Shown here in pieces: positions 1 through 13,056 of a stretch of 64,000 bases of DNA. Positions within the stretch are counted from its first letter, which is position 1, and the number at the start of each line of letters is the position of its first letter. The position numbers and the translations under genes are program-made. The notes beneath the pieces were generated by a model. That model did not search any database, was not told where the DNA came from, and saw nothing but the letters and a program-made list of their open reading frames with translations. This DNA comes from Marchantia polymorpha subsp. ruderalis (taxonomy: Eukaryota > Streptophyta > Marchantiopsida > Marchantiales > Marchantiaceae). The DNA lies in the NCBI GenBank assembly GCA_037833965.1, contig AP031353.1, positions 11,100,501-11,164,500 of the forward strand. The letters run 5' to 3'.

Positions 1-3000
1 GTGCAACACCAAAGGGGCCAAGGACCAAATTACCAAGGTCAAAACGGGTACAGAGGACCTCCTAGGGGTCAGGATGGTCAGAACATGGAGAGAAAAGAAT
101 TACATGCATTTTGTGGTAGGTGGCACTATCCAGGTCAGTGTTGGTCTGAGGTTGGGGTTAATGGGTGTAGTAATTGTGGAGGTAGTCATCCCTCTGACCA
201 ATGTCGGCAGCCAGATAAAGTTATTAGGATGCCTCAGCCTACTGTTAGTCCTTACCAGGCGAGAGAAAATATGAGGGGTGGAAGACCGCAAAATGAGCAT
301 TCTAACAATCTTAGACCTCCTAACTTGTATTATGATCATGAAAACAGCAAACAGACATTCAATCCACCTATTGGACTGCAGACAGTGAACAGATATATTC
401 CTATCCAGAGTGAACCACGAGATGAACCTCGTAATGACAACAGAAAACAGGTTTCTTTTGCAGATCCATGTTCTTCAAACTCTCAAGATGCTAGGTTTGC
501 AAACGATGATGGAGATGTCCAAGGTAGTAGTTCTGATCTTGGTAAGGGGATAGTCGAACAAGGGCAGAATCAGTGGCCTCCACATACTAACCTGATTACT
601 TATAAGTTGAAAAATTTGGAAGATGTGATTATGCATGAAGCTCCGGCCCTTGCTGTCACCACCAGAGCTGTGCATCGCAAGATGCAAACTGAGAAAAATG
701 AAGATGAGCAAGAGGAGACTTCATCTGAGGAGCCTCCTCATCTCTCTGATCTTGAGAGAGTGGCGAGGAGAGCAAGAAGGATTACAAGGGCAGAGGAGAA
801 AAGAAATGAGATTCTGCATGATGCAGAAGTGCCACCTGTCACGCAAGATTCAGAAAGCAATGAACCAAGAGAAAGGGAAGGACCGGGGATTCCCATGAAA
901 GAGTGGGAGGACATGAGATGTCAGAGAAGGAGAGAGTCGGAGAAGTACAATTTGTGGTCAGATCTGAGTTCGCTGAAGGCGGACATTACTTTTGGTCAGC
1001 TGCTGGAAATATCTCCCATTGCTCGTAAGACCTTGAAGGAGGGCATTCCAGTGCATAGAAGGAGTAGAAAGACGAAGACTAGAGTCGCTGCTAGAGTTCA
1101 TTTGCAAAAAGGAAGTCAAGATGTCAAACCTGTGGAGATAGAGGTGATAATGGTAGACAAGGTGATTCCCAATGTATTAGTTGATGGGGGTAGTGGTTTG
1201 AACATCCTACCCGAACACACCATGAGAAGGTTGGGTTTGAATCTGACAGGCCCCTCACCTTTCATTATCAATATGGCCAATCAGACTTCAGCTGTACCAG
1301 TGGGGATGATTAAAGATTGCCGGCTGTCCACTGGTGGTGAGGAGTACATTGTCACATTTCATGTGATTAAGATGCATTCGAACAGGGACACTTTCCATAT
1401 TCTATTGGGCAGACCTTGGTTGAGAATGGCTAATGCAATTGTGGATTGGGGAGGACTGAAGCCATCAATCACATATGGTCCTCAGGATAACAGAGTCAAG
1501 GTGTCAATAGGGTCATTAGGTGGAAGGGTGAGAGAGGATCCTGAGTTATCTTCAGGGAAGGAAGAAGAGAAAAACGAGGCCAAGTGTGATGACACTTTAG
1601 TGGGAGTGGTTCATTTGAATGACAGAAAAAATAGATTAGATGTAGGATCAGGTAGCTTGGGTCCTAGTTTTTACAGCAGAAGCGAGGATGGAGAGTTTGC
1701 TCAGTGGTTGAGAGATTATCCTGAGTCAGGTTGTGACGCCATGATGATTTCTCATCACAAAATTTTCGAGAAGGAGGTGATCAGTTCACAGCGAGAAGAG
1801 TATCTGTTGCTAGAACCATGTGAGGTTCTTATGGAGGAAGAGTGGATACATGGAGGTCTCACTCCATGGTTGGACGAGTTGGATATTACTGAGGTGGATT
1901 CGGTGCATGTTGATGGAACTCAAGAAGGGGAGACTACTGTGAAAAATGCGAAGTTGGAGGAACCCTTGCATTTCAAGACTACATCAACTGGAATTCTGGT
2001 GGGCCAAGACGTCAGGGACTATCCTCAGGTCCCTCCTGATTGGTATCAAAGCTCAGAGGAACACACACATGTGGCGGAGGAAGACTGGAAATATGTGGAG
2101 GTGTCCATCAGAGGAGGAGAGCTGAAGCAAATGAAGATGGGTTCCAAGCTAGGAGATGATGAGATACAGAAGTATGGTGAGTTGGTGGACGAATTCAGTG
2201 ATACCTTTGCTTGGTCGTATGATGAGTTGAAGGGAGTACCTCGTGAAATGATGGAGCATCGGATTTCGCTGGTCCCTGGAGCTAAGCCTATTAGACAGAA
2301 GGAGAGAAGGATGAACCCACAGTTACAGTTGTTAGTTCGAGCAGAATTGGAGAGATTACTCAAAGCTGGATTCATTAAGCCTGTAGAGATCACGGATTGG
2401 GTTTCTCCTATGGTTTTGGTCAAGAAGAAGAATGGGAAACTTAGAGTGTGTGTGGATTATAGGAAGCTGAATGCCTGTACTGAGAAGGATCACTTTCCTT
2501 TACCTTTTATCACTCTGCTTTTGGAGGAAGTTGGGGGGTCATGCGAGGTACACGTTCATGGATGGATATGCTGGCTACAATCAGATTTCCATAGCTGTAC
2601 AGGATGTTCATAAGACGGCCTTCACAACTCCGTGGGGAACTTTTGTATGGGTTGTTATGCCTTTCGGACTGTGCAATGCACCAGCCACATTCCAAAGGTT
2701 GGTGATGTATGTTTTTTTCACGGATCTGTTATACAAGTCTATGACAGTTTTTGTGGACGATTTTAGCACTCAGTCAAGTGCTGGTGAGCATCTGCAGTGT
2801 GTTAGACAAGCTCTCATTAGATGTAGAAGAATGCAGCTAGCACTGAATCCTGAGAAGACTTTCCTAGGTGTTCAGAGAGGAGTTCTTTTGGGTTATGTTG
2901 TGAGTGAGAAGGGAAGAGAACCGGATCCTGATAAGATTGCGGTCATTGAAGGATTGGCAACTCCCACGAATGCCAAGGGTGTAGCTAAATTATTGGGACA

Positions 3001-4927
3001 TGTAGGGTGGTATAGAGAGTTGATTCCTGACTTTGCCAAGATTGTAGTGCCTATTACTCAATTGTTGAGGAAGGAGAACAGGTTTGAGTGGACAGATGCT
3101 TGTCAAGAAGCTTTTGAAGAATTGAAGTCCAGGTTGAGCACTTATCCGGTGTTGAGGCCTCCTGACTGGAGCATGCCTTTTCACGTTTTCTGTGATGCAA
3201 GTAGTGTAGCAGTGGGTAGTGCGTTGTGTCAGTCTACAGGAGAGAAGGGGAAGGACTTGCCAATCGCTTATGCCAGTAGGCAGTTGAATCCAGCGGAGAG
3301 AAACTATTCTACGACCGAGAGGGAGTGCTTGGCCATGGTTTTTTCTGTCAAGAAGTTTAGACATTATCTGATCTGTAATCCAGTCGTTTTTTTTGTTGAT
3401 CATATGGCAATCAAATATCTGGTGAACAAGGCGGAGCTTAGTGGAAGATTGGCCAGGTGGGTTTTATTGCTGGAGGAATTTGACTACACGGTGGAGTATA
3501 AACCTGGTCGCATGCACTTGCAGGCCGACCATCTATCTAGGCTGTCAGAGAATGTAGGGACCAGTCCATTAGATGATAGATTGATAGATGATAGTCTTTT
3601 TGTAGTAACAGCTCAGCCAGAATGGTATGCTGGAATAGTAGAGTTTTTGACAACTCAACAGTTGTCAAGTGATTGGACTAAGGAGGAAAGGAGGAAGGTG
3701 AGAGTCAACAGTAGACATTTCGCAGTGATTGGTCACAGATTGTTTAGAAGGGGAGCTGATGGTGTTCTGAGAAGGTGTGTGTCAGAAGTGGAGGTTCCCG
3801 CAATTTTAGAGGCTTGCCACGACAGTGCTTGTGGAGGACATTTCTCTGGCCAACTTACAGGTCAGAAAATACTTAGAGCGGGATACTTCTGGCCTAGATT
3901 GTTTAGGGACTCTCATGAATATGTGAAGCGCTGTGATGCGTGTCAGAGGTATGCTAGGAATGACCTTCGAATGGAGATGCCTCTACATGTTTCATTGCCT
4001 CTTGTACCTTTTGAAAAATGGGGAATTGATTATATCGGTGAGATTCATCCTCATTCGTCAAGAGGCATGGCTTACATTGTAGTGGCCACGGAGTACCTGA
4101 CCAAGTGGGCAGAGGCTAGAGCAGTCAAGACGAATACAGCAGTGCATGCTGCCAATTTTATGTACGAGAATATTATCTCCCGTTTTGGATGTCCGAAAAT
4201 TTTAGTGAGTGATAGGGGCTCGCATTTTCTGAATTCTGTAATTCGAGAAATGACAGATAGATTTCAGATAGATCACAGAAAAACTACTCCGTATCATCCA
4301 CAAACCAATGGTCAGACAGAGCGAGTCAATGGGACTCTGGTGAGTATTCTTCGCAAGACGGTGGTTGACTCAAAAAGGGATTGGGACACCAAGCTGACAG
4401 CAGCATTGTGGGCTTACCGGACAACTTTCAAGGTGACGACCCAGGCAACGCCATTTTCTTTAGTGTATGGATTGGAGGCCACTCTCCCCATCGAATTTGA
4501 GGTGGAATCACTCCGAGTTGCAGTGCAGTCACGGCTTACAAACAGTCAGTCATTAAGGAATAGGCTGACGACATTAGAAGAGCTTGATGAGAGGAGGAGA
4601 ATGAGTGCTCAACATATTGAGGCCATTCAACGGAGGAGAAAGATCACCTTTGACAAGAAGCATAAGAAAAGGACTCTGAGGCCAGGTATGATGGTGATGC
4701 TCCAGGATGGTAGGAAGCTTGAGTTCCCAGGAAAGTTTGATGCAGTATGGTTAGGGCCTTATCTGATTCGTGAGGTATTTCCAAACAACTCGGTGCAGTT
4801 GGAAACGCTGAATGGAGAAGTTTTCCCCACACGCACTGCGGGAAGTAGATGCAAGCAGTACCGGATTTGAAGCTGTCTAGCCTGCAAAGCTAGGATTCTG
4901 GAATCTTCCCCTGATGGTCGCCAATGA
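1..4927 (+). mobile_element. Element A, copy 1: internal region (Ty3/gypsy), cut by window edge
   Basis: This is the 3' part of gag and all of pol of a Ty3/gypsy element. Reading order is a CCHC-like knuckle (CSNCGGSHPSDQC), an acidic linker, a retropepsin with the DGGSG active-site motif, reverse transcriptase (MPFGLCNAPATFQ; FVDDF active site), RNase H (FCDASS), and integrase with the HHCC finger and the D,D,E core (WGIDYIG, SDRGSHF, TTPYHPQTNGQTERVNG). It ends at about 4870 with a GPY-type tail and no chromodomain, so it is not a chromovirus. It matches 8130-13056 almost base for base. It is a fossil with about one or two breaks in the visible part. The start lies outside the window. Confidence 0.93.
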
Positions 4928-6839
4928 TGTGAGCACAAAACTGTGCTCACATGTCTTTTTAACCTTGTGAGAGTTAAAGTTTTAGATTTAAGCTCTTGCA
5001 AAATTATGCTCGGAGTTTTCTGGAAGTTTTGGTAAGATTAGGAGTTGGTGTAATAGCTAGTAGGCAAAGGTCCGGAACGGGGCTTTCAGGGCAGGGTCTC
5101 CGGCGAAGAGCCTTCGGTGAAGTTCCTTCGGGGAAAGGCCTTCGGCGAAACAGTGAAACCCTCATAACGTTTTCAATGTGTGACGCCTTGAGTCAGTTAG
5201 TGTTTCCTTGGAAAGAGCTCGCAACGCTCGTTCCAACAAGACCAAGAACTCTTCAAACGGATGAGGAATCACTGAGTTGTGAGTGTCGGAAGTTACTGAT
5301 GGGAAGGGTTGAGGCAAGTCCGGCTACGAACGTCTTCGGCTCCGGACGTCTCCGGCTGCGAACGTCTTCGGCTCCGGCTGCGAACATCTCCGGCTTCGGA
5401 CGACTTCGCGACAACTGCGAGCAGGCCTTCGGCGAACTCGGGGTCGGCAAACTCCGAGCCGGTGAACATCGTGCAAGGGCCATCGGCGAAACAGTAAACT
5501 CGGCATATCTTTTTCATTTGTTAACGGTTTGATTTGATTAGGGTCTTGTTGGAAAGAGCTCGCGACGCTTGTTCCAACGAGACCAAGAACTCTTCAAACG
5601 GATAAGGCGTCACTGAGTTATGAGCGTCGAAAGCGGCGGATAGGGTAGGACAACATCGAACCGGAAGACATCAAACCGGAAGACATCGAACCGGCGAACA
5701 TCGTGCCGGCGCCTTCGGTGATAACAGGTAACAAGCCTTCGGCGAAAGGTAAAACGGGCATAACTTTCTCAATTCATAACGGTTTGACCCAGTTAGGGTC
5801 TCGTTGGAAAGAGCTCGACCTGGTCGTTCCAACGAGCCCACGAACTTGTGAAACGGAGCTAGGATCTGTGAGTTATGGGTGTCGGGAGTGACTGTTATGG
5901 ATAAGCAAAGGTGTGGTCGTGCGTCTTCGGCGGGTGGATGCCTTCGGCGGTGCGCGGAAGAGGATTCCCTCCGGCGGAGATCGGGTGGTCAGGAATGTAG
6001 AACGTGCAGGTGTGGCAGCGGCGACGGCGTGAAGTCAAGTGGGGAAGGCAAGACGACGGTGCATGTAGTCGCGCAAGGGGAGTAGGCAGCGACCCATCAT
6101 TGCGAGTGTTGCATTTCAGGTGGGCTGTGTGTGTCTCGGCCTTGGACTTCGAAGTGGGAAGTTTGGCCTGGTAACTGAGAGCTTGTGGTGTACCAGGGTG
6201 TGGAGACGGAGGTGGGATCGGTCGTGGAATAGAGTGTGGGTGTGAGTGATTTTTCGCAGGGAAGTGGTGAGAATTAGGAGGGGAGTGTGGAGAGTTCGAA
6301 GTAGGAGGAAGCAAACTCTCGTGGGTGGAGAGTCGTATCAGAGAGTGAAATTTGAGTGGGATCTGAGATTGAAGTGTAACATCTGTGAGTGGGATCTGAG
6401 ATCAGAGTGGAAGATCTGAGAATGGGAGCTGAGAGTGAAGTGAATTCTGAGACTGAGAAGGCAAAGTTGAATCTGAGAGAGGAATCTGGTGGGGTCTGAA
6501 GGTGGAAGCTGAGAAATCGACACTGAGGTCTGAGTAGGAATTGGGAGTGGGACTGGGATCTAGGATAGACCACAGCGGCTGTGGTGTTGAAAAAGTCACC
6601 CAGAGTTGAGTTAGATCTTGATGTAACAAAGAGTTTGTCTGCTGCCCTTGTGGAGATAGCAGACAGCAAGTTATCATTTTCCGTTCTGGATAAATTGTCT
6701 GTGAACGAGCAAGTGTTTATGATCTTGTTGTCTTGGATACACTTTGAGCACATGGCTTGCGATCAGAGAAGTTAGATTATGGGAGTTCGAACCCCCATCC
6801 GGACTACAAACGCTGAAGGGTGGGAAGGTTCGGCTCACA
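4928..6839 (+). repeat. LTR of element A, first copy (1912 bp)
   Basis: The LTR lies between the end of one pol and the PBS of the next copy. Its ends are TGTGAGC and GCTCACA, a perfect 7-bp terminal inverted repeat with canonical TG...CA. The PBS follows 5 bp later. The LTR holds three diverged copies of a module described separately, short 15-bp tandem units near 5650-5705, and many CCTTCGGC motifs. I see no convincing TATA box and no purine tract just before 4928. Because every copy here has the same flanks, the exact start rests on the inverted repeat alone. Confidence 0.75.
5130..5889 (+). repeat. Three diverged copies of a shared LTR module in LTR A-1
   Basis: Copies lie at about 5130-5290, 5480-5630 and 5733-5889. 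Each reads, with variation, CCTTCGGCGAAA, then CATAACG-like, then GTTAGGGTCTCGTTGGAAA, GAGCTCG, TTCCAACGAG, CCAAGAACTCTTCAAACGG, and GAGTTATGAGCGTCG. The third copy contains a perfect 10-bp inverted repeat (CTCGTTGGAA...TTCCAACGAG). The same module occurs once in each family C LTR and in the F LTR, always in the sense of the element. The function is unknown; its place in the LTR suggests a regulatory or RNA-structural role, which is inference. Confidence 0.8.
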
Positions 6840-9800
6840 TAAAATGGTGCGTCTGCCGGGAGCCTGATCTTGTAAATGCAGAATAGGACTAGATCGCACA
6901 AACCAAACCTGGAGCCAGGACTGGAGAAACCTGTTCGCAGTAGGAAGAAACCTGAGAATAAGGAAATCGAGGAAGAAATTAAACTTGAGATATTTCTGAA
7001 CGTAGACCCTGTTGGTGAGTGTTTGTTAGAAGGTTTAGAAATTGTAGAACCTGATAGTGAGAAGTCGGTTGAGGAATTTGCCAGCATGGCTGACGATGGA
7101 GGGAGAGCAGGACCTCCTCCTAGTCCTCCCATCGACCCACTCGTGAGGCCAAGGGGCCTGCCTATTCAGGTTCCACAGAACTTGGCAGCTGTGGTCATAC
7201 CACCCAATCTGCCTAAGTTCTATGGGACGAAGGATGAGGATCCTTCAAGGCACATGGAAAGATATGTTGAGAGGCTAGCCAGCTCTCTGATTACAGATCC
7301 AGGGTATTTTTTGGTCTGGTTTCCTACTACCCTGGAAGGTGAGGCGTATGAGTGGTATAGGGATCATTCTGAAGGTCATTTTGGGGGATGGGACTAGATG
7401 CAAAGGGATTTCTTGAATGAGTTTAGGCCTGAGGTGGGGCAAGGTTCTGCATTGAGAGCTTTGGCATCGTTAAAACAGGGAAGGGAAGAGGAAATCTCAG
7501 CTTACATTAGAAGATTTGATCTGGTTTGTGCGCGTTTTGTGGGTACAATGCTCAATGACAATACGCTGAGACAATTTTTTATCCAAGGCTTTTTCAAATC
7601 TGGGACCATCCGAGGGGTGCTAGAGAGAAGCCCTCAAACTCTTGCTGAGGCCAAGATGGCTGCCAGGGAGATAGAGAATATTGACAAGGACTATGATAGA
7701 TTGTGGAGGAAGGAGGATGAATCCATTCCTCAGTTCATCCCAATTCGTCCAAGAGCAATGGAAGGAGACTCAGGTAGGCATAGGGGTCAAGCTCCCTATT
7801 CTCTCATTGAGTCAATTTCGCATACCAGAGAGCCAGCACCTGTTTTAGCATTGCCAGCCCCTACTGTAGATCCTAACCTGGCAGATGTAGAGAAAAGATT
7901 AAATGCTAGCCAAGTGGGCTTTCAAGAGACCATGATGAAGCAAATGCAAAATATTACAGATCAGATGGCCTTGATGATCAGGAGTCAACAGCCAGGGCCT
8001 CCTCCTCCAGTCGAGTCAGGTAGACATTCATCAAGCATGTGGTGTGTCCAGTGTGGTCAATCTGGACATACCAGGCAATTTTGTAGGGTGGTGCCAAACC
8101 GTGACAACAGAATGAGCGGTGGCCCACCTGTGCAACACCAAAGGGGCCAAGGACCAAATTACCAAGGTCAAAACGGGTACAGAGGACCTCCTAGGGGTCA
8201 GGATGGTCAGAACATGGAGAGAAAAGAATTACATGCATTTTGTGGTAGGTGGCACTATCCAGGTCAGTGTTGGTCTGAGGTTGGGGTTAATGGGTGTAGT
8301 AATTGTGGAGGTAGTCATCCCTCTGACCAATGTCGGCAGCCAGATAAAGTTATTAGGATGCCTCAGCCTACTGTTAGTCCTTACCAGGCGAGAGAAAATA
8401 TGAGGGGTGGAAGACCGCAAAATGAGCATTCTAACAATCTTAGACCTCCTAACTTGTATTATGATCATGAAAACAGCAAACAGACATTCAATCCACCTAT
8501 TGGACTGCAGACAGTGAACAGATATATTCCTATCCAGAGTGAACCACGAGATGAACCTCGTAATGACAACAGAAAACAGGTTTCTTTTGCAGATCCATGT
8601 TCTTCAAACTCTCAAGATGCTAGGTTTGCAAACGATGATGGAGATGTCCAAGGTAGTAGTTCTGATCTTGGTAAGGGGATAGTCGAACAAGGGCAGAATC
8701 AGTGGCCTCCACATACTAACCTGATTACTTATAAGTTGAAAAATTTGGAAGATGTGATTATGCATGAAGCTCCGGCCCTTGCTGTCACCACCAGAGCTGT
8801 GCATCGCAAGATGCAAACTGAGAAAAATGAAGATGAGCAAGAGGAGACTTCATCTGAGGAGCCTCCTCATCTCTCTGATCTTGAGAGAGTGGCGAGGAGA
8901 GCAAGAAGGATTACAAGGGCAGAGGAGAAAAGAAATGAGATTCTGCATGATGCAGAAGTGCCACCTGTCACGCAAGATTCAGAAAGCAATGAACCAAGAG
9001 AAAGGGAAGGACCGGGGATTCCCATGAAAGAGTGGGAGGACATGAGATGTCAGAGAAGGAGAGAGTCGGAGAAGTACAATTTGTGGTCAGATCTGAGTTC
9101 GCTGAAGGCGGACATTACTTTTGGTCAGCTGCTGGAAATATCTCCCATTGCTCGTAAGACCTTGAAGGAGGGCATTCCAGTGCATAGAAGGAGTAGAAAG
9201 ACGAAGACTAGAGTCGCTGCTAGAGTTCATTTGCAAAAAGGAAGTCAAGATGTCAAACCTGTGGAGATAGAGGTGATAATGGTAGACAAGGTGATTCCCA
9301 ATGTATTAGTTGATGGGGGTAGTGGTTTGAACATCCTACCCGAACACACCATGAGAAGGTTGGGTTTGAATCTGACAGGCCCCTCACCTTTCATTATCAA
9401 TATGGCCAATCAGACTTCAGCTGTACCAGTGGGGATGATTAAAGATTGCCGGCTGTCCACTGGTGGTGAGGAGTACATTGTCACATTTCATGTGATTAAG
9501 ATGCATTCGAACAGGGACACTTTCCCTATTCTATTGGGCAGACCTTGGTTGAGAATGGCTAATGCAATTGTGGATTGGGGAGGACTGAAGCCATCAATCA
9601 CATATGGTCCTCAGGATAACAGAGTCAAGGTGTCAATAGGGTCATTAGGTGGAAGGGTGAGAGAGGATCCTGAGTTATCTTCAGGGAAGGAAGAAGAGAA
9701 AAACGAGGCCAAGTGTGATGACACTTTAGTGGGAGTGGTTCATTTGAATGACAGAAAAAATAGATTAGATGTAGGATCAGGTAGCTTGGGTCCTAGTTTT

Positions 9801-12800
9801 TACAGCAGAAGCGAGGATGGAGAGTTTGCTCAGTGGTTGAGAGATTATCCTGAGTCAGGTTGTGACGCCATGATGATTTCTCATCACAAAATTTTCGAGA
9901 AGGAGGTGATCAGTTCACAGCGAGAAGAGTATCTGTTGCTAGAACCATGTGAGGTTCTTATGGAGGAAGAGTGGATACATGGAGGTCTCACTCCATGGTT
10001 GGACGAGTTGGATATTACTGAGGTGGATTCGGTGCATGTTGATGGAACTCAAGAAGGGGAGACTACTGTGAAAAATGCGAAGTTGGAGGAACCCTTGCAT
10101 TTCAAGACTACATCAACTGGAATTCTGGTGGGCCAAGACGTCAGGGACTATCCTCAGGTCCCTCCTGATTGGTATCAAAGCTCAGAGGAACACACACATG
10201 TGGCGGAGGAAGACTGGAAATATGTGGAGGTGTCCATCAGAGGAGGAGAGCTGAAGCAAATGAAGATGGGTTCCAAGCTAGGAGATGATGAGATACAGAA
10301 GTATGGTGAGTTGGTGGACGAATTCAGTGATACCTTTGCTTGGTCGTATGATGAGTTGAAGGGAGTACCTCGTGAAATGATGGAGCATCGGATTTCGCTG
10401 GTCCCTGGAGCTAAGCCTATTAGACAGAAGGAGAGAAGGATGAACCCACAGTTACAGTTGTTAGTTCGAGCAGAATTGGAGAGATTACTCAAAGCTGGAT
10501 TCATTAAGCCTGTAGAGATCACGGATTGGGTTTCTCCTATGGTTTTGGTCAAGAAGAAGAATGGGAAACTTAGAGTGTGTGTGGATTATAGGAAGCTGAA
10601 TGCCTGTACTGAGAAGGATCACTTTCCTTTACCTTTTATCACTCTGCTTTTGGAGGAAGTTGGGGGGTCATGCGAGGTACACGTTCATGGATGGATATGC
10701 TGGCTACAATCAGATTTCCATAGCTGTACAGGATGTTCATAAGACGGCCTTCACAACTCCGTGGGGAACTTTTGTATGGGTTGTTATGCCTTTCGGACTG
10801 TGCAATGCACCAGCCACATTCCAAAGGTTGGTGATGTATGTTTTTTTCACGGATCTGTTATACAAGTCTATGACAGTTTTTGTGGACGATTTTAGCACTC
10901 AGTCAAGTGCTGGTGAGCATCTGCAGTGTGTTAGACAAGCTCTCATTAGATGTAGAAGAATGCAGCTAGCACTGAATCCTGAGAAGACTTTCCTAGGTGT
11001 TCAGAGAGGAGTTCTTTTGGGTTATGTTGTGAGTGAGAAGGGAAGAGAACCGGATCCTGATAAGATTGCGGTCATTGAAGGATTGGCAACTCCCACGAAT
11101 GCCAAGGGTGTAGCTAAATTATTGGGACATGTAGGGTGGTATAGAGAGTTGATTCCTGACTTTGCCAAGATTGTAGTGCCTATTACTCAATTGTTGAGGA
11201 AGGAGAACAGGTTTGAGTGGACAGATGCTTGTCAAGAAGCTTTTGAAGAATTGAAGTCCAGGTTGAGCACTTATCCGGTGTTGAGGCCTCCTGACTGGAG
11301 CATGCCTTTTCACGTTTTCTGTGATGCAAGTAGTGTAGCAGTGGGTAGTGCGTTGTGTCAGTCTACAGGAGAGAAGGGGAAGGACTTGCCAATCGCTTAT
11401 GCCAGTAGGCAGTTGAATCCAGCGGAGAGAAACTATTCTACGACCGAGAGGGAGTGCTTGGCCATGGTTTTTTCTGTCAAGAAGTTTAGACATTATCTGA
11501 TCTGTAATCCAGTCGTTTTTTTTGTTGATCATATGGCAATCAAATATCTGGTGAACAAGGCGGAGCTTAGTGGAAGATTGGCCAGGTGGGTTTTATTGCT
11601 GGAGGAATTTGACTACACGGTGGAGTATAAACCTGGTCGCATGCACTTGCAGGCCGACCATCTATCTAGGCTGTCAGAGAATGTAGGGACCAGTCCATTA
11701 GATGATAGATTGATAGATGATAGTCTTTTTGTAGTAACAGCTCAGCCAGAATGGTATGCTGGAATAGTAGAGTTTTTGACAACTCAACAGTTGTCAAGTG
11801 ATTGGACTAAGGAGGAAAGGAGGAAGGTGAGAGTCAACAGTAGACATTTCGCAGTGATTGGTCACAGATTGTTTAGAAGGGGAGCTGATGGTGTTCTGAG
11901 AAGGTGTGTGTCAGAAGTGGAGGTTCCCGCAATTTTAGAGGCTTGCCACGACAGTGCTTGTGGAGGACATTTCTCTGGCCAACTTACAGGTCAGAAAATA
12001 CTTAGAGCGGGATACTTCTGGCCTAGATTGTTTAGGGACTCTCATGAATATGTGAAGCGCTGTGATGCGTGTCAGAGGTATGCTAGGAATGACCTTCGAA
12101 TGGAGATGCCTCTACATGTTTCATTGCCTCTTGTACCTTTTGAAAAATGGGGAATTGATTATATCGGTGAGATTCATCCTCATTCGTCAAGAGGCATGGC
12201 TTACATTGTAGTGGCCACGGAGTACCTGACCAAGTGGGCAGAGGCTAGAGCAGTCAAGACGAATACAGCAGTGCATGCTGCCAATTTTATGTACGAGAAT
12301 ATTATCTCCCGTTTTGGATGTCCGAAAATTTTAGTGAGTGATAGGGGCTCGCATTTTCTGAATTCTGTAATTCGAGAAATGACAGATAGATTTCAGATAG
12401 ATCACAGAAAAACTACTCCGTATCATCCACAAACCAATGGTCAGACAGAGCGAGTCAATGGGACTCTGGTGAGTATTCTTCGCAAGACGGTGGTTGACTC
12501 AAAAAGGGATTGGGACACCAAGCTGACAGCAGCATTGTGGGCTTACCGGACAACTTTCAAGGTGACGACCCAGGCAACGCCATTTTCTTTAGTGTATGGA
12601 TTGGAGGCCACTCTCCCCATCGAATTTGAGGTGGAATCACTCCGAGTTGCAGTGCAGTCACGGCTTACAAACAGTCAGTCATTAAGGAATAGGCTGACGA
12701 CATTAGAAGAGCTTGATGAGAGGAGGAGAATGAGTGCTCAACATATTGAGGCCATTCAACGGAGGAGAAAGATCACCTTTGACAAGAAGCATAAGAAAAG

Positions 12801-13056
12801 GACTCTGAGGCCAGGTATGATGGTGATGCTCCAGGATGGTAGGAAGCTTGAGTTCCCAGGAAAGTTTGATGCAGTATGGTTAGGGCCTTATCTGATTCGT
12901 GAGGTATTTCCAAACAACTCAGTGCAGTTGGAAACGTTGAATGGAGAAGTTTTCCCCACACGCACTGCGGGAAGTAGATGCAAGCAGTACCGGATTTGAA
13001 GCTGTCTAGCCTGCAAAGCTAGGATTCTGGAATCTTCCCCTGATGGTCGCCAATGA
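6840..13056 (+). mobile_element. Element A, copy 2: complete internal region (Ty3/gypsy)
   Basis: This is the full internal region between two LTRs; with them it makes an element of 10,056 bp (4928-14983). Gag begins at about 6876. Its capsid-like domain contains GEAYEWYRDHSEGHFGG, followed by CCHC knuckles at 8043-8084 and 8295-8333. Retropepsin DGGSG is near 9300-9332, the RT active site FVDDF near 10879-10893, RNase H at about 11300-11690, and integrase at about 11940-12620 with the core starting near 12148. Coding sequence ends at 12999. There is no chromodomain and no envelope-like frame. It is a fossil with about two breaks that are shared with the neighbouring copies. Confidence 0.93.
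6845..6862 (+). other. Primer-binding site, element A copy 2
   Basis: TGGTGCGTCTGCCGGGAG starts five bases after the LTR end. It has the TGG start expected of the complement of a tRNA CCA end and resembles the family C site TGGCGCCGCTGCCGGGGA in position and sequence. I cannot name the primer tRNA with confidence. Confidence 0.65.

Noticed and set aside
5733-5889. Short conserved peptide (SRWKELD..VPTSPRT) read from the shared module
   Set aside because: The conservation is at DNA level, includes an inverted repeat, and the frames around it are short and not preserved among the copies.
6783-6806. tRNA gene or B box near the end of the A LTR (GAGTTCGAACCCCC)
   Set aside because: There is a B-box-like string but no A box at the right distance and no cloverleaf.
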